This document shows positions 10,907 through 21,176 of a DNA stretch of 64,000 nucleotides, piece by piece; positions within the stretch are counted from its first letter, which is position 1; the number at the start of each line of letters is the position of its first letter. The notes beneath the pieces are model-generated. The model did not search any database. It was not told the origin of the DNA and saw nothing but the letters and a program-made list of their open reading frames with translations. The stretch is from Euphorbia lathyris (taxonomy: Eukaryota > Streptophyta > Magnoliopsida > Malpighiales > Euphorbiaceae). Both the position numbers and the translations under genes were made by a program. The stretch covers positions 1,565,001-1,629,000 of the forward strand of contig NC_088916.1 of assembly GCF_963576675.1 (NCBI RefSeq), read 5' to 3'.

Positions 10907-12959
10907 TGTTGGGGTTTAGTGTCCTATAGTCAATTGTTGCAGGATACAAACTTAATGTAAATGAATTGTTCTTTATATCATTTGTTTTAATGAGATATAT
11001 GTTTTATAACTATATAAAGGCAATCCCTTTTAAGCACTAAATAAAGTCTAATAAAAGGAAATCCGTAAGTTTGTTTAAAGTGATTATAAAGTGTTCATAC
11101 AAGCATGAAGTGAGACAAAACTTTACAATAAACTAATAAACTTAAAACCACCCCAAGTCAAGTGATATGTTTAGGATTGATATATCACTGTTGAGACTTG
11201 TATGTAACAATGTCTTCTGTCCGACAGAAAGCTGATCTCACAAGCTTCATATATATAGATATCTGGACAGTTACATAGATCCGATGAAACGTCGTTCATT
11301 AGGATTGGGGATCCGACTTGAGATAACAGGATGGGTAGATTCATCCTTGTCACTTATTCATCTCATTGGTATTAATAGGTATAACTAATCCCCAGACTCA
11401 AAGGAATGTTAATTGGTCATCCTGAATTACTGAATGTGATACTTTGATCCTGTGGTCCCACGATCCTTAACAGAGATGACTCTGGGGTGTGAACTGCAAA
11501 GGTTGGGTGTCACAGGAGGTAATGTCAGGGTAGTTATACATTGGATTGAACATTTATCACTTCCGATTAATGGGAGATACATCCAAGGATCGCTTGTGGA
11601 AGACTCGACTCTAAATCCTTGCAAGGTGATAGCTTAAGAGTAAAAATACAGATTTCACTTAACCTATCTATTTGAGTTGACTCGGCCTGTACAAGTAAAA
11701 CGAACGTCTCGCTATATGTGACTTGACATCACCCATAGTCATAAGATTCAGTTCAAGGATGTAGTTGATAAAGGATCGAATTTTACTGTAACTAATACGG
11801 AAGGGTTAACGACAGAATCAACCTGTCTTCTTAACGGACTCTGGGGGAATGATTACAGACTTGCCTATAACATACTCAGTACATCATTCCGTTATGCAAG
11901 GATTAAATATAATTCTTGAAGAAATTAATTTAATAGTTGCATACGGCCAGAAGTAGTAAGAACCTAATGGATCACACATAAGACTTGGAACCAAAAGAGA
12001 GATGGATATGATTAATAGATGGAAGCCCAATTGAGCCCAGTAAGGCCCATTTATATAGAGGGGGCCGAAATTTATATATAGTAAATAAGGAATTATTTTA
12101 ATTGCATTAATCCTAATTTGATTAGGTTCGTGAATTAAATTAATTAAGAGATAATTAAGTTAGAAATTTTAATTAGATTAATATACTCCTATTATTATCC
12201 AATTAGGTTATTTATTATTATCCTAAATGTATTTGATATATTATAAGATAATAATTAGGAATCCTATTCCGAATGGAATTCCTATTAAGTAACCTATTTT
12301 TAGATACAAGCGACTATATATACCCCCTCCCTATGAGAATTTCGACTAAGCTAATCCCCTCCCCTTATTGTGATTTTCGAAACCTACATTAAGTGAGAGA
12401 GATTGAATTCGCATCCCCTAATTCGTGGACAAGAATTTATACGGCTTCCGTCAATTGATTAATCTCATCCATCTCCTTTTCTCTTTGATCTTGTGTTGGT
12501 TAATTAGAGGCAATCTAATTTGGTTGCACCTCATAAGGGTTGATTCTAACTTAATCTCAACGTGTTCACGAAAGAAGGAAAAACAATCAAAAGGGAGAAA
12601 TTCGTTTTTCTTCGCCTACATCAGGTCAGTTCACTATTTCGCGGATTCCCGGAGATTGAACCGTCGGATCGTCGCGATTTTTGGACAGTAGCTTCTAGAC
12701 ATATTCTTCCACGTTTCCACTGAAGAGATTGTCGTTCGGAGGTCTGGAAGATCTGTTTCGGATAGAGGCAGATTGGTAAACAGTTTATATCTCCTTTGAA
12801 ATTGCGGGCACTTCGTTTGCAACGGTAGATTGATCATCGAAAGGTACTTCTTCTTATCCCTCTTTATATGAAATAACGATTAACGGATCCTATGGTTAAA
12901 AGGAAGTAGGCTAAAAATTTTATATTTCCGCTGTTATACCTTAGCCTTAATTTCCTTCA
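10907..12959 (+). repeat. 3' LTR of copia-2
   Basis: 2053 bp, TGTTGGGG...TTCCTTCA. It carries a 17-bp insertion near 12008 and lacks about 15 bp near 12298 relative to the 5' LTR; otherwise nearly identical. Confidence 0.95.
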
Positions 12960-12964
12960 GTCGT
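12960..12964. repeat. Target-site duplication of copia-2, right copy
   Basis: GTCGT, identical to 3645-3649. Confidence 0.9.
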
Positions 12965-14750
12965 GTACCACAGAACTGAAGCTGCACAACTCCTTCATTT
13001 AATAGCTCTCTTAAGAAATGAAAATGCACATCAATATGCTTGTTTCTGCCATGGATCACATGATTTTTTGATAACTTGATTGTTGAGCTATTGTCACAAA
13101 AGATGACAAAACTCTCACTGCCATTGTAGCCAATTTTCTTCAGCACCTTTTTCATCCATATAGCCTGAAAACTACATGATGCAGCTGCCATAAATTCTTC
13201 TTTTGTTGTGCTAATAATAACTATTAGTTGCTTTCGAGAAGACTAAGCTATTGCTGCTCCGCTTAAAATAAAAGCATAACCTGATGTGTTTTTTCTATCC
13301 TCCACAGAACCAGCATAATCGCTATTAGTAAAGCCAACCAGCTCCCGATTTCCTCATTTCTTGTAAAAAAATGCCAAATCCAGCAATTCCTTGCAAGTAG
13401 CGTATAACTCTCTTGGCTGCTGAATAATGTAAATCAGTTGGCTTAGACATATACCTGCTCAAGAGACTCACCACATACATTATATCCGGTCTTGTGGCTG
13501 TTAAGTACATCATGCTCCCAATTAGTTGCTTGAAGGACAAGTTATTCACCTCAATACCATTTTCATCTTTATCGATTTTGAATCCTGGAACTATTGGATT
13601 TTTAACATAATTGCTATGCTCCATTCCGAACTTATTTAACACTTCCACTACATACTTCTTTTGACTAATGAATATGCCCTCATCAAATTGTACTACCTCA
13701 ATATCAAGGAAATACCTCATCTTACCCAAATCTGACATATTAAATTCTTTCATCATAAACTCTTTGAACTCATAGATCATATTCTTATCATCTCGGGTGT
13801 AAATTAAATCATCAACATACAAGCAAATGATCAAACATTTACCTTATCTGTTGATTTTGGTAAAGAGAGTTTGCTCACTGTCATCCTTTGCAAAGCCTTC
13901 CCTTTTGAAATATGACTCAATTTGGCCATGCTCGTGGCGCCTACTTGAGTCTTTAGAGAGCTTTGTTGAGTTTGTACACCTTTTGCTCCTTATTCTTTAT
14001 TTCATAGCCCCTCGGTTGCTCCACGCACACATCTTCAGTTAACTTTCCATGAAGAAAAGCTGATTTCACATCTAGTTGGAACACACACCAACTTTTTTGA
14101 GTAGCAAGTGCTAAGATCATTTGCACTATATCCATACGAGCAACAGTAGCATATACTTCTTCATAATCAACTCCATATTCTTGAGCATAGCCTTTTGCAA
14201 CTAAACAAGCCTTGTGCTTTTCTACTTCTCTAAGCTTGTTTAATTTTGTTTTGTAGACCCATTTGACTCCTATCTTTTTAGCTCATTTTGGCAAATCAAT
14301 AAGATGTCATGTTTCATTCTTCTTAACTGATCTCATTTCTGAATCCATGGCTTTACTCCATTTTTCATCTTTTATTGCTTCCTCAAAAGAAATTAGATCA
14401 GAGTTAGTAAATAAAACAAAGTGAGTTTGCACTTCTTCCTCTTCATTAGAAAAACCTTCACCGGAGACGTATCCATTCATCCATATTGGTGCTCTTCTAT
14501 TTCGAGGTTCTATTTCTTGAGAAGTTATGTCAGGAGAAGCTGGAGTCAAATTGTCTGTGTTCGGAGAAACTGGAGTCAAATTATCTTCTTCACTTTCTTC
14601 AGTCCATTTTTCATTTCCTTCACTGCTATCTTCTTTTCTTTCACTCTTGTTATCTTCCCATTCCAAATCAAATGCATTCTTCTCTTTATCACTCTTATCC
14701 CAATTCCACTTTTTGTCTTCTTCAAAGTTGACATCCCGATTGATCACAAT
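12965..14750 (-). pseudogene. copia-1 reverse transcriptase and RNase H (broken)
   Basis: Minus strand, in order: an acidic linker with a duplicated NLTP(V/A)SP unit (14747-14307), RT blocks GVKWVYKTKLNKL and VFQLDVKSAFLHGKLTEDV (about 14100), the catalytic motif IICLYVDDLIYTRDD (about 13800-13834), then IGSMMYLTATRPDIMYVVSLLSRYM, and the RNase H part SFVIFCDNSSTIKLSKN with HGRNKHIDVHFHFLRE (13191-12965). Several stops break the frame. The last residues lie at 3516-3644 on the far side of copia-2. The YVDD motif is intact but no complete enzyme can be encoded. Confidence 0.9.
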
Positions 14751-15845
14751 TCATTTTGAGACGGGATCATATAGTCGGTATGCTTTGGATTCTTTGCTTA
14801 CCCCAAACAAAACACAACATCGACTTTTATCTTCAAGTTTTGTTCGTCGAGCATCCCGTACATGAGCATGTGCTATACTGCCAAAGACTCTCAACTGTCT
14901 TACTAAAGGCTTCAACCCGGACCATGGTTCTTCTGGCGTCATCTCTTTCACTGAAGATGTTGGACATCTATTAAGAACATAAAATATCCAGTTTGCTGCC
15001 TCCTGCCAGAATTGTTTCAGAACATCTTTCTCTATCAATAAGCTCTATTCATCACAGTTTTCTTCTTCCGTTCTGTGACACCATTTTGTTAAGGTGTATA
15101 TGCGGCAGTTAATTGCCTATTGATCCCGTTCATGTTGCAATACTCCTTTAACTCATTTGATGTGAATTCACCTCCATGATCTGTTCTTAAATATTTAATG
15201 GGCAAACCAGTTTCCTTTTCTACACAACTTTTTAAATATTTTAAAAGAAATGAATTCATTTGCCTTAGCAACAAGAAAATATACCCAAGCCTTCTTACTA
15301 TAGTCATCAATGAAGCAAATGAGATATCTCTTATTGCTATTAGAAGCTGGAGATTGGACCGCAAATATCAGCATGAACTAGCTCTAACTTTTTTTATGCT
15401 CTCCATGTGCTTCTCTTTGGAATGCTATCTTGATGTTGCTTCCCTTTCAGACAATCAGTACATACAATTTCATACTCAGAAAAATTTGGCAAACCTCTCA
15501 CCATGTCTTTATTTTGCAAAGTCTTCAATCATTTGTAGCTGAGATGACCATATTGTCGGTGCCAAAGATGAGCCAGGTCTTAGGTTGTTGCTTAGAGGCA
15601 CACTTCATTGGCTTCCCTCTTGATTGGTTAAGTGTTTGATAATAACATAAACATTCTGTCGGTTGTCATGTTGGTTTAGATGATCAAACCTTTTGTTGGA
15701 TGATATATTCGACACTCGTTTGACTGCATTAAAATAACTAGACCCTTTTCTTGCAGTTGCCCAACACTAAGGAGATTATTCTTCAATTCCGGCACATAAA
15801 GCACATCTTCTACAAGATGGCTCACTCTATTTAGAGTTTACCAAC
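14751..15845 (-). pseudogene. copia-1 integrase (broken)
   Basis: The minus-strand block LPIKYLRTDHGGEFTSNELK (about 15190) contains the second catalytic Asp, and is followed by NRQLTAAYTP-QNG with a stop where the conserved H/Q would be. Downstream, AANWIFYVLNRCPTSSVKEM and ARRTKLEDKSRCCVLFGVSK (15038-14751) are the integrase C-terminal blocks. Up to 15840 the sequence is rich in stops but still resembles the pre-integrase region. Confidence 0.8.
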
Positions 15846-15858
15846 AACCAGTTTTGAT

Positions 15859-16019
15859 CACACGGACCCTAATGACCATGCAGTATTTGGTCATTCACCA
15901 TTAGATCTAGGCTTATTAAAATCTTAAGGTGGAGATTCAAAGCATCCTGCGGCTTAGATTTAATAAACCTAGATCTAACGGTGAATGACCAAATTCACTT
16001 GGTCATTAAGGTCCATGTG
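15859..16019. mobile_element. Hairpin MITE in copia-1 (same family as 58790-58957)
   Basis: Two arms of about 65 bp are inverted copies: the left contains TTGGTCATTCACCATTAGAT, and the right, inverted, contains TTGGTCATTCACCGTTAGAT. The element is non-coding. A relative with the same TTAGATCTA core lies at 58790-58957. It separates the protease and integrase pieces of copia-1. No clear target duplication was found. Confidence 0.75.
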
Positions 16020-16273
16020 AATATTCCTATACCAACAACATTCATGCTTGCATAATTTCTCAACCTGAGCATATTTGTGAACCCTTCTTCTAAATCACAA
16101 AAAAGTGATGAATTACCACACATGTGATTGCTACATCTAGGGTCAATGAAACACACATCTCCATTATCTCTAGACGTTTCAACATACGCCATTAGTACCA
16201 TCTCCTCTGAATCTTCCAAATCTACAAAGTTTGCCTCGCGCACTCGTATTGAAAGTGTCCGAGTTTGTGACAT
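16020..16273 (-). pseudogene. copia-1 protease remnant, active site altered
   Basis: The minus-strand frame reads VCFIDPRCSNHMCGNSSLF. Copia aspartic proteases normally read W(F/L)(I/L)DSG(C/A)S(N/S)HM at this place; here the catalytic DSG/DTG is DPR, so it would be inactive. Position between Gag and integrase agrees. It is cut on its 3' side by the MITE. Confidence 0.85.
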
Positions 16274-17075
16274 TTATAACATTCAACAGTGGCCTTATTG
16301 TAATTTAGACGACCCCTGCCTCTACCTCGTCCTCCTCTGAAAGCAGCTCTCCCACGACCTCTTCCACTATAGATTTCCTCATGTGTCACCTTCAAAACGT
16401 GTTCTTCTTCTCCATCCTTTTTGAACTTCTGCTCGTGAACCAGCAAAGAGCTTTGTAAGGCATCTACAAAAAGCTGACCTATATCTTTAGCTTCTTCAAT
16501 GGAACAAACAATATAATTCCATTTATCAGTAAGAGTTCTCAAAATCTTTTCAGCGATCTTCACATCATTCATGTCTTCCTCATAATTTCTCATGTCATTT
16601 GCGACCATCATCATTCGACCAAAATAATCGGTGATCGATTCACTTTGCTTCATCATCATCACCTCAAAATTTATGCGAGGACGGTTGAGTTGAGCTCTCT
16701 GTACTCTAGAATTTCCTTGACACTTGATCTTCATGGAGTCCCAAAGATATTTGGATGTCTCATTCCGTGTGATTGTCTTTAGAATTAACTTGTCTAGAGA
16801 TTGAAATAAGTAATTCTTGGCTTTCAAATCTTTCAGATTCATCTCCTCAAGGATCTTCTTTTATGTTGTGGTCATCCCCTCTTCATTATCAGGTTGTGAG
16901 TAGCATAATTCAATAACAACCCAATATTCCTTGGATTGAAGAAGATTCTCCATAACCATGCTCTAGTAATCGTAGTCACCATCAAACTTTGGAATGGCAG
17001 GTTGTGCAAAATTGTTTGCTTCTGACCCATCTCTCTCTTCACTCCCTTACGTGTTTCCCTCTTAGATTTCTCAAG
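16222..17075 (-). pseudogene. copia-1 gag (degraded N-terminus)
   Basis: The longest open piece (16842-16222) encodes YLFQSLDKLILKTITRNETS, then MMMKQSESITDYFGRMM, a copia Gag (UBN2 family), and ends with an RG-rich stretch (GRGRGRAAFRGGRGRGRGRL) and the knuckle CYKCHKLGHFQYEC (CX2CX4HX4C). Upstream, Gag-like sequence (KFDGDYDY, then SKEYWVVIEL) is interrupted by two in-frame stops. It lies just inside the primer binding site at about 17081-17092 (minus-strand TGGTATCAAAGT). Confidence 0.85.
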
Positions 17076-17095
17076 TCACTACTTTGATACCAGAA

Positions 17096-17307
17096 TGTTA
17101 AATGCAGAATAAACTTAAAGTATAAAGCTAGTTGCAAAGAATAGTTCTGGAATGACTTAATTATTCAAAGAGAAATTACAACATAAATATATGAGTTTGT
17201 AACTGACTACAACTCACAAAGCTAGGAACTAGGAAGCAGTTTATGACTAATTCAAATAACAAACTTATCCCTAATTATTAGGATATTATTTAAACTAAAC
17301 CTTATCA
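17096..17307 (-). repeat. 5' LTR of copia-1
   Basis: 212 bp, partner of 3303-3515. On the minus strand it reads TGATAAGG...TTTAACA and is followed by the primer binding site TGGTATCAAAG. Confidence 0.9.
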
Positions 17308-18645
17308 ACTATTAATTTCTATCAGTAATTGTTTTCCAATGAGAGTTCCATCCCATTTGCGACAGAGCATAACTGCAAATTCTTAGAAATTCGACAGTTT
17401 GACATGGCCCATATTTTTTGTTATGTTTCATAAGAGGATGTGAAGAAGGTTGTTTTTAATATGCGTGGCAACAAAGTTTCGGGGATTACGGCTTGCCTAT
17501 AAAGTTTTACCGAAAACACCAGGATGTGGTGGGCTAAAGTGTTACATGCTCTATCGCGTTAATTGATCAAACGCTCATCGTCTTTATTCTAAAGTGGTTG
17601 ATCCTAGATCTTTTTATTAATTTTAGACTGATTAGTCTATGTAATGTGTTGTTAAGACTGTTACAAAGATTGTGGCTAATAGACTGAAGATGCTCCTCCC
17701 TAAAATTATTGACTCGACTCAGTGCAACTTCATTCCGGGAAGATAGATTTTTGTGGTTATTGCACAAGAGGTTATTCATGCAATGCAAGTGAAGAAGGGA
17801 AAAAGAGGCTTTATAAAATTGATATGGATAAAGCATATGATAGGGTGAATTGGGATTTTCTCTCGAAAATATCCATCTAGCAGAGATCCTTGAGTACTGG
17901 AGTAATATAATTAATCAATTTGTGAAGTCAAGTTCGATGAAAATGGCTATTAATGGGGAAGTGACAGACTCATTTCTTCCTTCAAAAGGTATTGTTAAGG
18001 TGACCCCATCTCTCCGTATTTATCCATCATATGTATGGCTTTCCTCGACCATATACTGAAAAGGTCTATCGAGCTCAAAAAGTTTAAACCTATCAGAATC
18101 GCTCGGGGGTCCCAATATTAGTCATTTGTTTTTTGCGGATGATGTTCTGATGTTCTTGGAGGTAGATGTTCCCCAAATTGAGGGATTTATGTTTGTTATG
18201 AATGACTTCTTTATGCTCTCAATTCATACAATTAAATTACAAAAGTCTCATATATCGGTTTCTAAAAATGTCTATAATAGTTTGGCCCGTAGCTTGAGCT
18301 ACTCATGTAACCTTTAACTAATTTCCTTGGGAAGTATCTTAGGGTTCCCCTCATGCACGATAAGGTGAATAAGTCTACATTTATGGAAATTATTAAGAAG
18401 GTTAATAACGATTGGGGGCTTGGGAGTCTAATTCACTCTCTCTAGCAGGAAGGATTACTTTGGTGCAGTATGTTACCTCAATTGTTACTAATCACGTGAT
18501 GCAAACGAATCTCCTCCCGAAGGCAGGCTTGAAGAAGATTGATAGAGCCAACAAGAAGTTTGTTTAGGGAGTATCATAGAGTCGGAAAAGTTCCATTTAC
18601 TAAAGTGGGAGGCTGTTTGTAAGCCAAAAAAATTGGAAAGGCAGG
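17308..18645 (+). pseudogene. LINE-A reverse transcriptase remnant
   Basis: After the copia insertion the LINE ORF2 continues. Blocks recognisable across frames are VKKVVFNMRGNKVSGI (near 17450), a region matching LCNVLYKAITKIVANR (near 17640-17690), DMDKAYDRVNWDF (near 17820) and SHLFFADDVLMF (about 18121-18156) with the catalytic FADD preserved. Stops and indels are frequent. Compared with the intact relative at 30318-34419 the order is unchanged. It ends where the hAT element starts at 18646. Confidence 0.85.
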
Positions 18646-19578
18646 TAGGGGTGAGTATCGGTTCGGTTCGGTTACTAACTGAACCAAACTATCAGTTAAC
18701 CGAACCGAAATTTGTTCTATTTTCATAACCGAACCGAATAAGTTTGGTAACCGAATTTGATTTAACCAAAAAATTTCAGTTCAGTTCGGTTATCGATCGA
18801 ATAACCGAAAACTCAAAATATTTAATTTTTTGTACATTTTTATTTAATTAGTTTTCAAATAATATCCTTATACAAAAGTTATAATTGAATAAATAAAGGC
18901 TACTAAACCAAAATATATGTATACAAAGATAAAAGTGTATTTTTTAGGGTTAAAACTTTTTATTTATATATATATATAAAGATAAAATTATATTTTAAAT
19001 ATGTATATATGAAGTTCGGTTCGGTTATCGGTTACACCGATATTTTTTTTCAATAACCAAACCGATAACCAATTATCAGGGGAGTAGGAGAAGGGTGTAC
19101 AAGGAGCTCTCCCGCACAGGGCCTCAAGTTTAAGAGGGCCCAATTTTTTTATTATTATACAAATCTAAATAAATTATTGTTATTAATTATTATGTGAAAG
19201 ATTATGTGAATGTTAACTTATACAGAAAATTAACGTTCTAAGAGTCTTAAGGGGCCCAATTTTTATTATTATTATACTAATTTAATTATTTTTATTATAT
19301 TTATTATGTTAAAAATCAAGTTAAAAGTATTTTTGTGTTTCATTTTGCAGAAATATTATTATTAGATGAAAGTATTGATTTTTTTTAATGAATATGGCCC
19401 AATTTTTTTTCCATTTAATACAGGGCTCCAAAAATGTTTAAGACGGCCCTGCCGATTACCAAATAAAGTTAAAATTAAAACCGAACCGAACCAGAATGTT
19501 AAAATAACCGAACCAAACTAAAATTTCGGTTCGGTTATCGGTTTGGTAATCGGTTACCGGTTATTTTGCTCACCCCTA
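18646..19578. mobile_element. Non-autonomous hAT element, terminal TAGGGGTGAG, with nested hAT
   Basis: The left end TAGGGGTGAGTATCGG and the inverted right end TAGGGGTGAGCAAAATAACC match for ten bases. Perfect 8-bp target duplications AAGGCAGG flank it (18638-18645, 19579-19586), the hAT signature. Subterminal regions are packed with GGTTCGGTT/AACCGAACC repeats, probable transposase-binding sites by analogy with other hATs. No coding capacity. A second element occupies 19077-19451. Confidence 0.9.
19077..19451. mobile_element. Small hAT-like element nested in the 18646-19578 element
   Basis: Begins CAGGGGAGTAGG and ends, inverted, CAGGGCCGTCTTAAAC. Flanks CCAATTAT (19069-19076) and CCGATTAC (19452-19459) agree at 6 of 8 positions. 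The body is AT-rich with GGGCCCAATTTTTATT repeats and resembles the CAGGG-type element at 27257-28173. Non-coding. Confidence 0.7.
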
Positions 19579-19586
19579 AAGGCAGG

Positions 19587-19883
19587 GATAAAGAAAGCTG
19601 CTAACACGAATCGAGTGTTGTTGTTGAAATTTCTCGAAGGAGCCTACCGCCATTTGGGTTCAGGTGCTAGCCTCGGAGTAAAGAAATGATCTGACTTTTT
19701 GGGGTAAGAAGAGGATTGCTAAGGTTGAGATGAAAGTATCTAGCTCGGGGGATTTTTTTCAAGAACATTGGTCAGATATGACTTTTAGAGGCAGTAATGT
19801 GAGGAATGCACGCGAGGATGTCTCCAAGTCTTGAACTGTAAGAAGATGTTGGTTGAGTATGATTGTCTTGAAGTTGTTAATTA
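19587..19883 (+). pseudogene. LINE-A ORF2 C-terminal remnant
   Basis: The block AGIKKAANTNRVLLLKFL corresponds to GIRQAKDNNKVLLMKLL of the intact LINE. A short stretch KKMLVEYDCLEVVN near 19845 corresponds to the RNase H block KRLSVESDNLEAIN. The intervening zinc-finger region is largely deleted. Confidence 0.65.
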
Positions 19884-20598
19884 TAGGGGTGGGCAAAAAA
19901 ACCGGTCAAACTGGTAACCGAACCGAAAACCGGCAATCCGAACCGAAAAAAGCGGTTTAACCGAATCGGTGGTTTTCTTAATGGTTAAAAAAATAGGTAT
20001 CGGTTTCAGGTTAGAGTGTTAAAAAACCGCGGTTAATGGTTAACCGAACCGTTTAATAAATATAAATTTTAAAAAAAATATATAAGCTATTTGACGACGA
20101 AGGCAAGACAAATATAAATATAAATACATAAATTAGACTGTTTAATATAAATATATAGATTATAACATAGATTAATATAAATATATAACATAGATTATAC
20201 TGCTTTATGTTGTAATAAGTACTTTGACGAAATATTATTTACATTTCTTTATGTTTTAAATGTAAACTCGATGGATTGTTTTTTAGTTCGGTACTCATGT
20301 TTGAATTCTAATCTTTTATATAAATTCATTTCGTTTGAATTTTTAAAATTATGTGTATTTTAATATTGTTTAAAAATTTAGGTTTGGGTAAAAATTTAAC
20401 CGTTGATTTTTGGTGAACTAGTGAGAATTGGTTAAAAACCGTTAACCGAAAAACCTAACCGAAATTAATGGTTAACCGGTTGGTGGTTAACCGATTGATA
20501 TGGACCGGTTTCGATTTGGATGGTTAAAAAACCATTGATAACGGTTCGGTTAATTTTTTTACCTAATGGACCGGTTAACCGAACTGTGCCCACCCCTA
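19884..20598. mobile_element. Non-autonomous hAT element, terminal TAGGGGTGGGCA
   Basis: The left end TAGGGGTGGGCA and the right end TGCCCACCCCTA are perfect inverted copies. Target duplications GTTAATTA (19876-19883) and GTTAATTG (20599-20606) differ at one base. Subterminal GGTTAACCG/AACCGAACC repeats resemble those of the element at 18646. Non-coding, 715 bp. Confidence 0.9.
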
Positions 20599-21176
20599 GT
20601 TAATTGTGTTAACTCGAGTAGAGGTGGCAAAATGATACACAACCCGATTACACGATACGAACACGACACAGATTTTTAGTGTTAGTGTTGAGCTTAATAG
20701 GTAATGGGTCATTTTTGGGTTGACACGAAACTGATACGCTAATTTTTGGGTTGGGTTAGTGTTGATATGTGAACCCGAAAACGACACGAAATGATACGGA
20801 TATTGAAAATTATTGTTATATTCTCTCGTGTTTTTTTTTATGTCACTTTATTAATAAAGATAATAAAATTATAATTATTAATTGCAAATATTGATTTGAA
20901 TTTCCTAAATTGTCATAAACACATTACATGATCCTCTAACATGATATTATGAACTTTTCGATAATTATTGTTAACATACTGTTGGCGATATTTTCGAAAT
21001 ATCCCAATTTTCAACCTTGATACGCGTTTGCAGGGATTAAAAATGGTAAAAATAATGCGGGCGTGCCAGAGAAGCTAGTTCTCAAAGGGTAAAATGGTAA
21101 TTGAATAAAGTAAACAAATAAAATGCGCCTAAATTACTTGAATTCTAAACGAAAAGCGATTGACGACCGTTACAAG

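Larger units (their letters stand above)
3650..12959 (+). mobile_element. Complete young Ty1/copia element with 2-kb LTRs (copia-2), protease deleted
   Basis: A 9310-bp element with two nearly identical LTRs (3650-5700 and 10907-12959), a perfect 5-bp target duplication GTCGT, a primer binding site at 5702 and a polypurine tract at 10891-10906. The internal part has a 1.6-kb leader, then Gag, integrase, reverse transcriptase and RNase H in copia order. The protease is missing: sequence just after the zinc-knuckle region (about 8123) jumps directly to the segment preceding integrase. Small frameshifts (near 7566, 9370 and 9808) and stops (7793, 10122) also break the frame. LTR similarity shows it is among the youngest insertions here. 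It lies inside the RNase H gene of copia-1. Confidence 0.95.
3303..17307 (-). mobile_element. Minus-strand Ty1/copia element (copia-1), interrupted by copia-2 and a MITE
   Basis: Two copies of a 212-bp LTR (3303-3515 and 17096-17307) bound a minus-strand copia element; without its insertions it is about 4.5 kb. In order on the minus strand are: primer binding site next to the right LTR, Gag with a CX2CX4HX4C knuckle, protease remnant, integrase, reverse transcriptase and RNase H, then the polypurine tract next to the left LTR. The 5-bp flanks are ACTCA (3298-3302) and ACTAT (17308-17312), a decayed target duplication. LINE-A sequence stops at 3302 and resumes at 17308. Every gene is broken by stops. 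Confidence 0.9.

Noticed and set aside
14421..14865. Plus-strand frames of up to 112 codons
   Set aside because: They lie opposite the copia-1 polyprotein and have only mirror-image composition.
18646..20598. Telomere-like tandem GGTTCGG repeats
   Set aside because: They are confined to the ends of hAT elements with 8-bp target duplications and do not match the plant telomere TTTAGGG unit.
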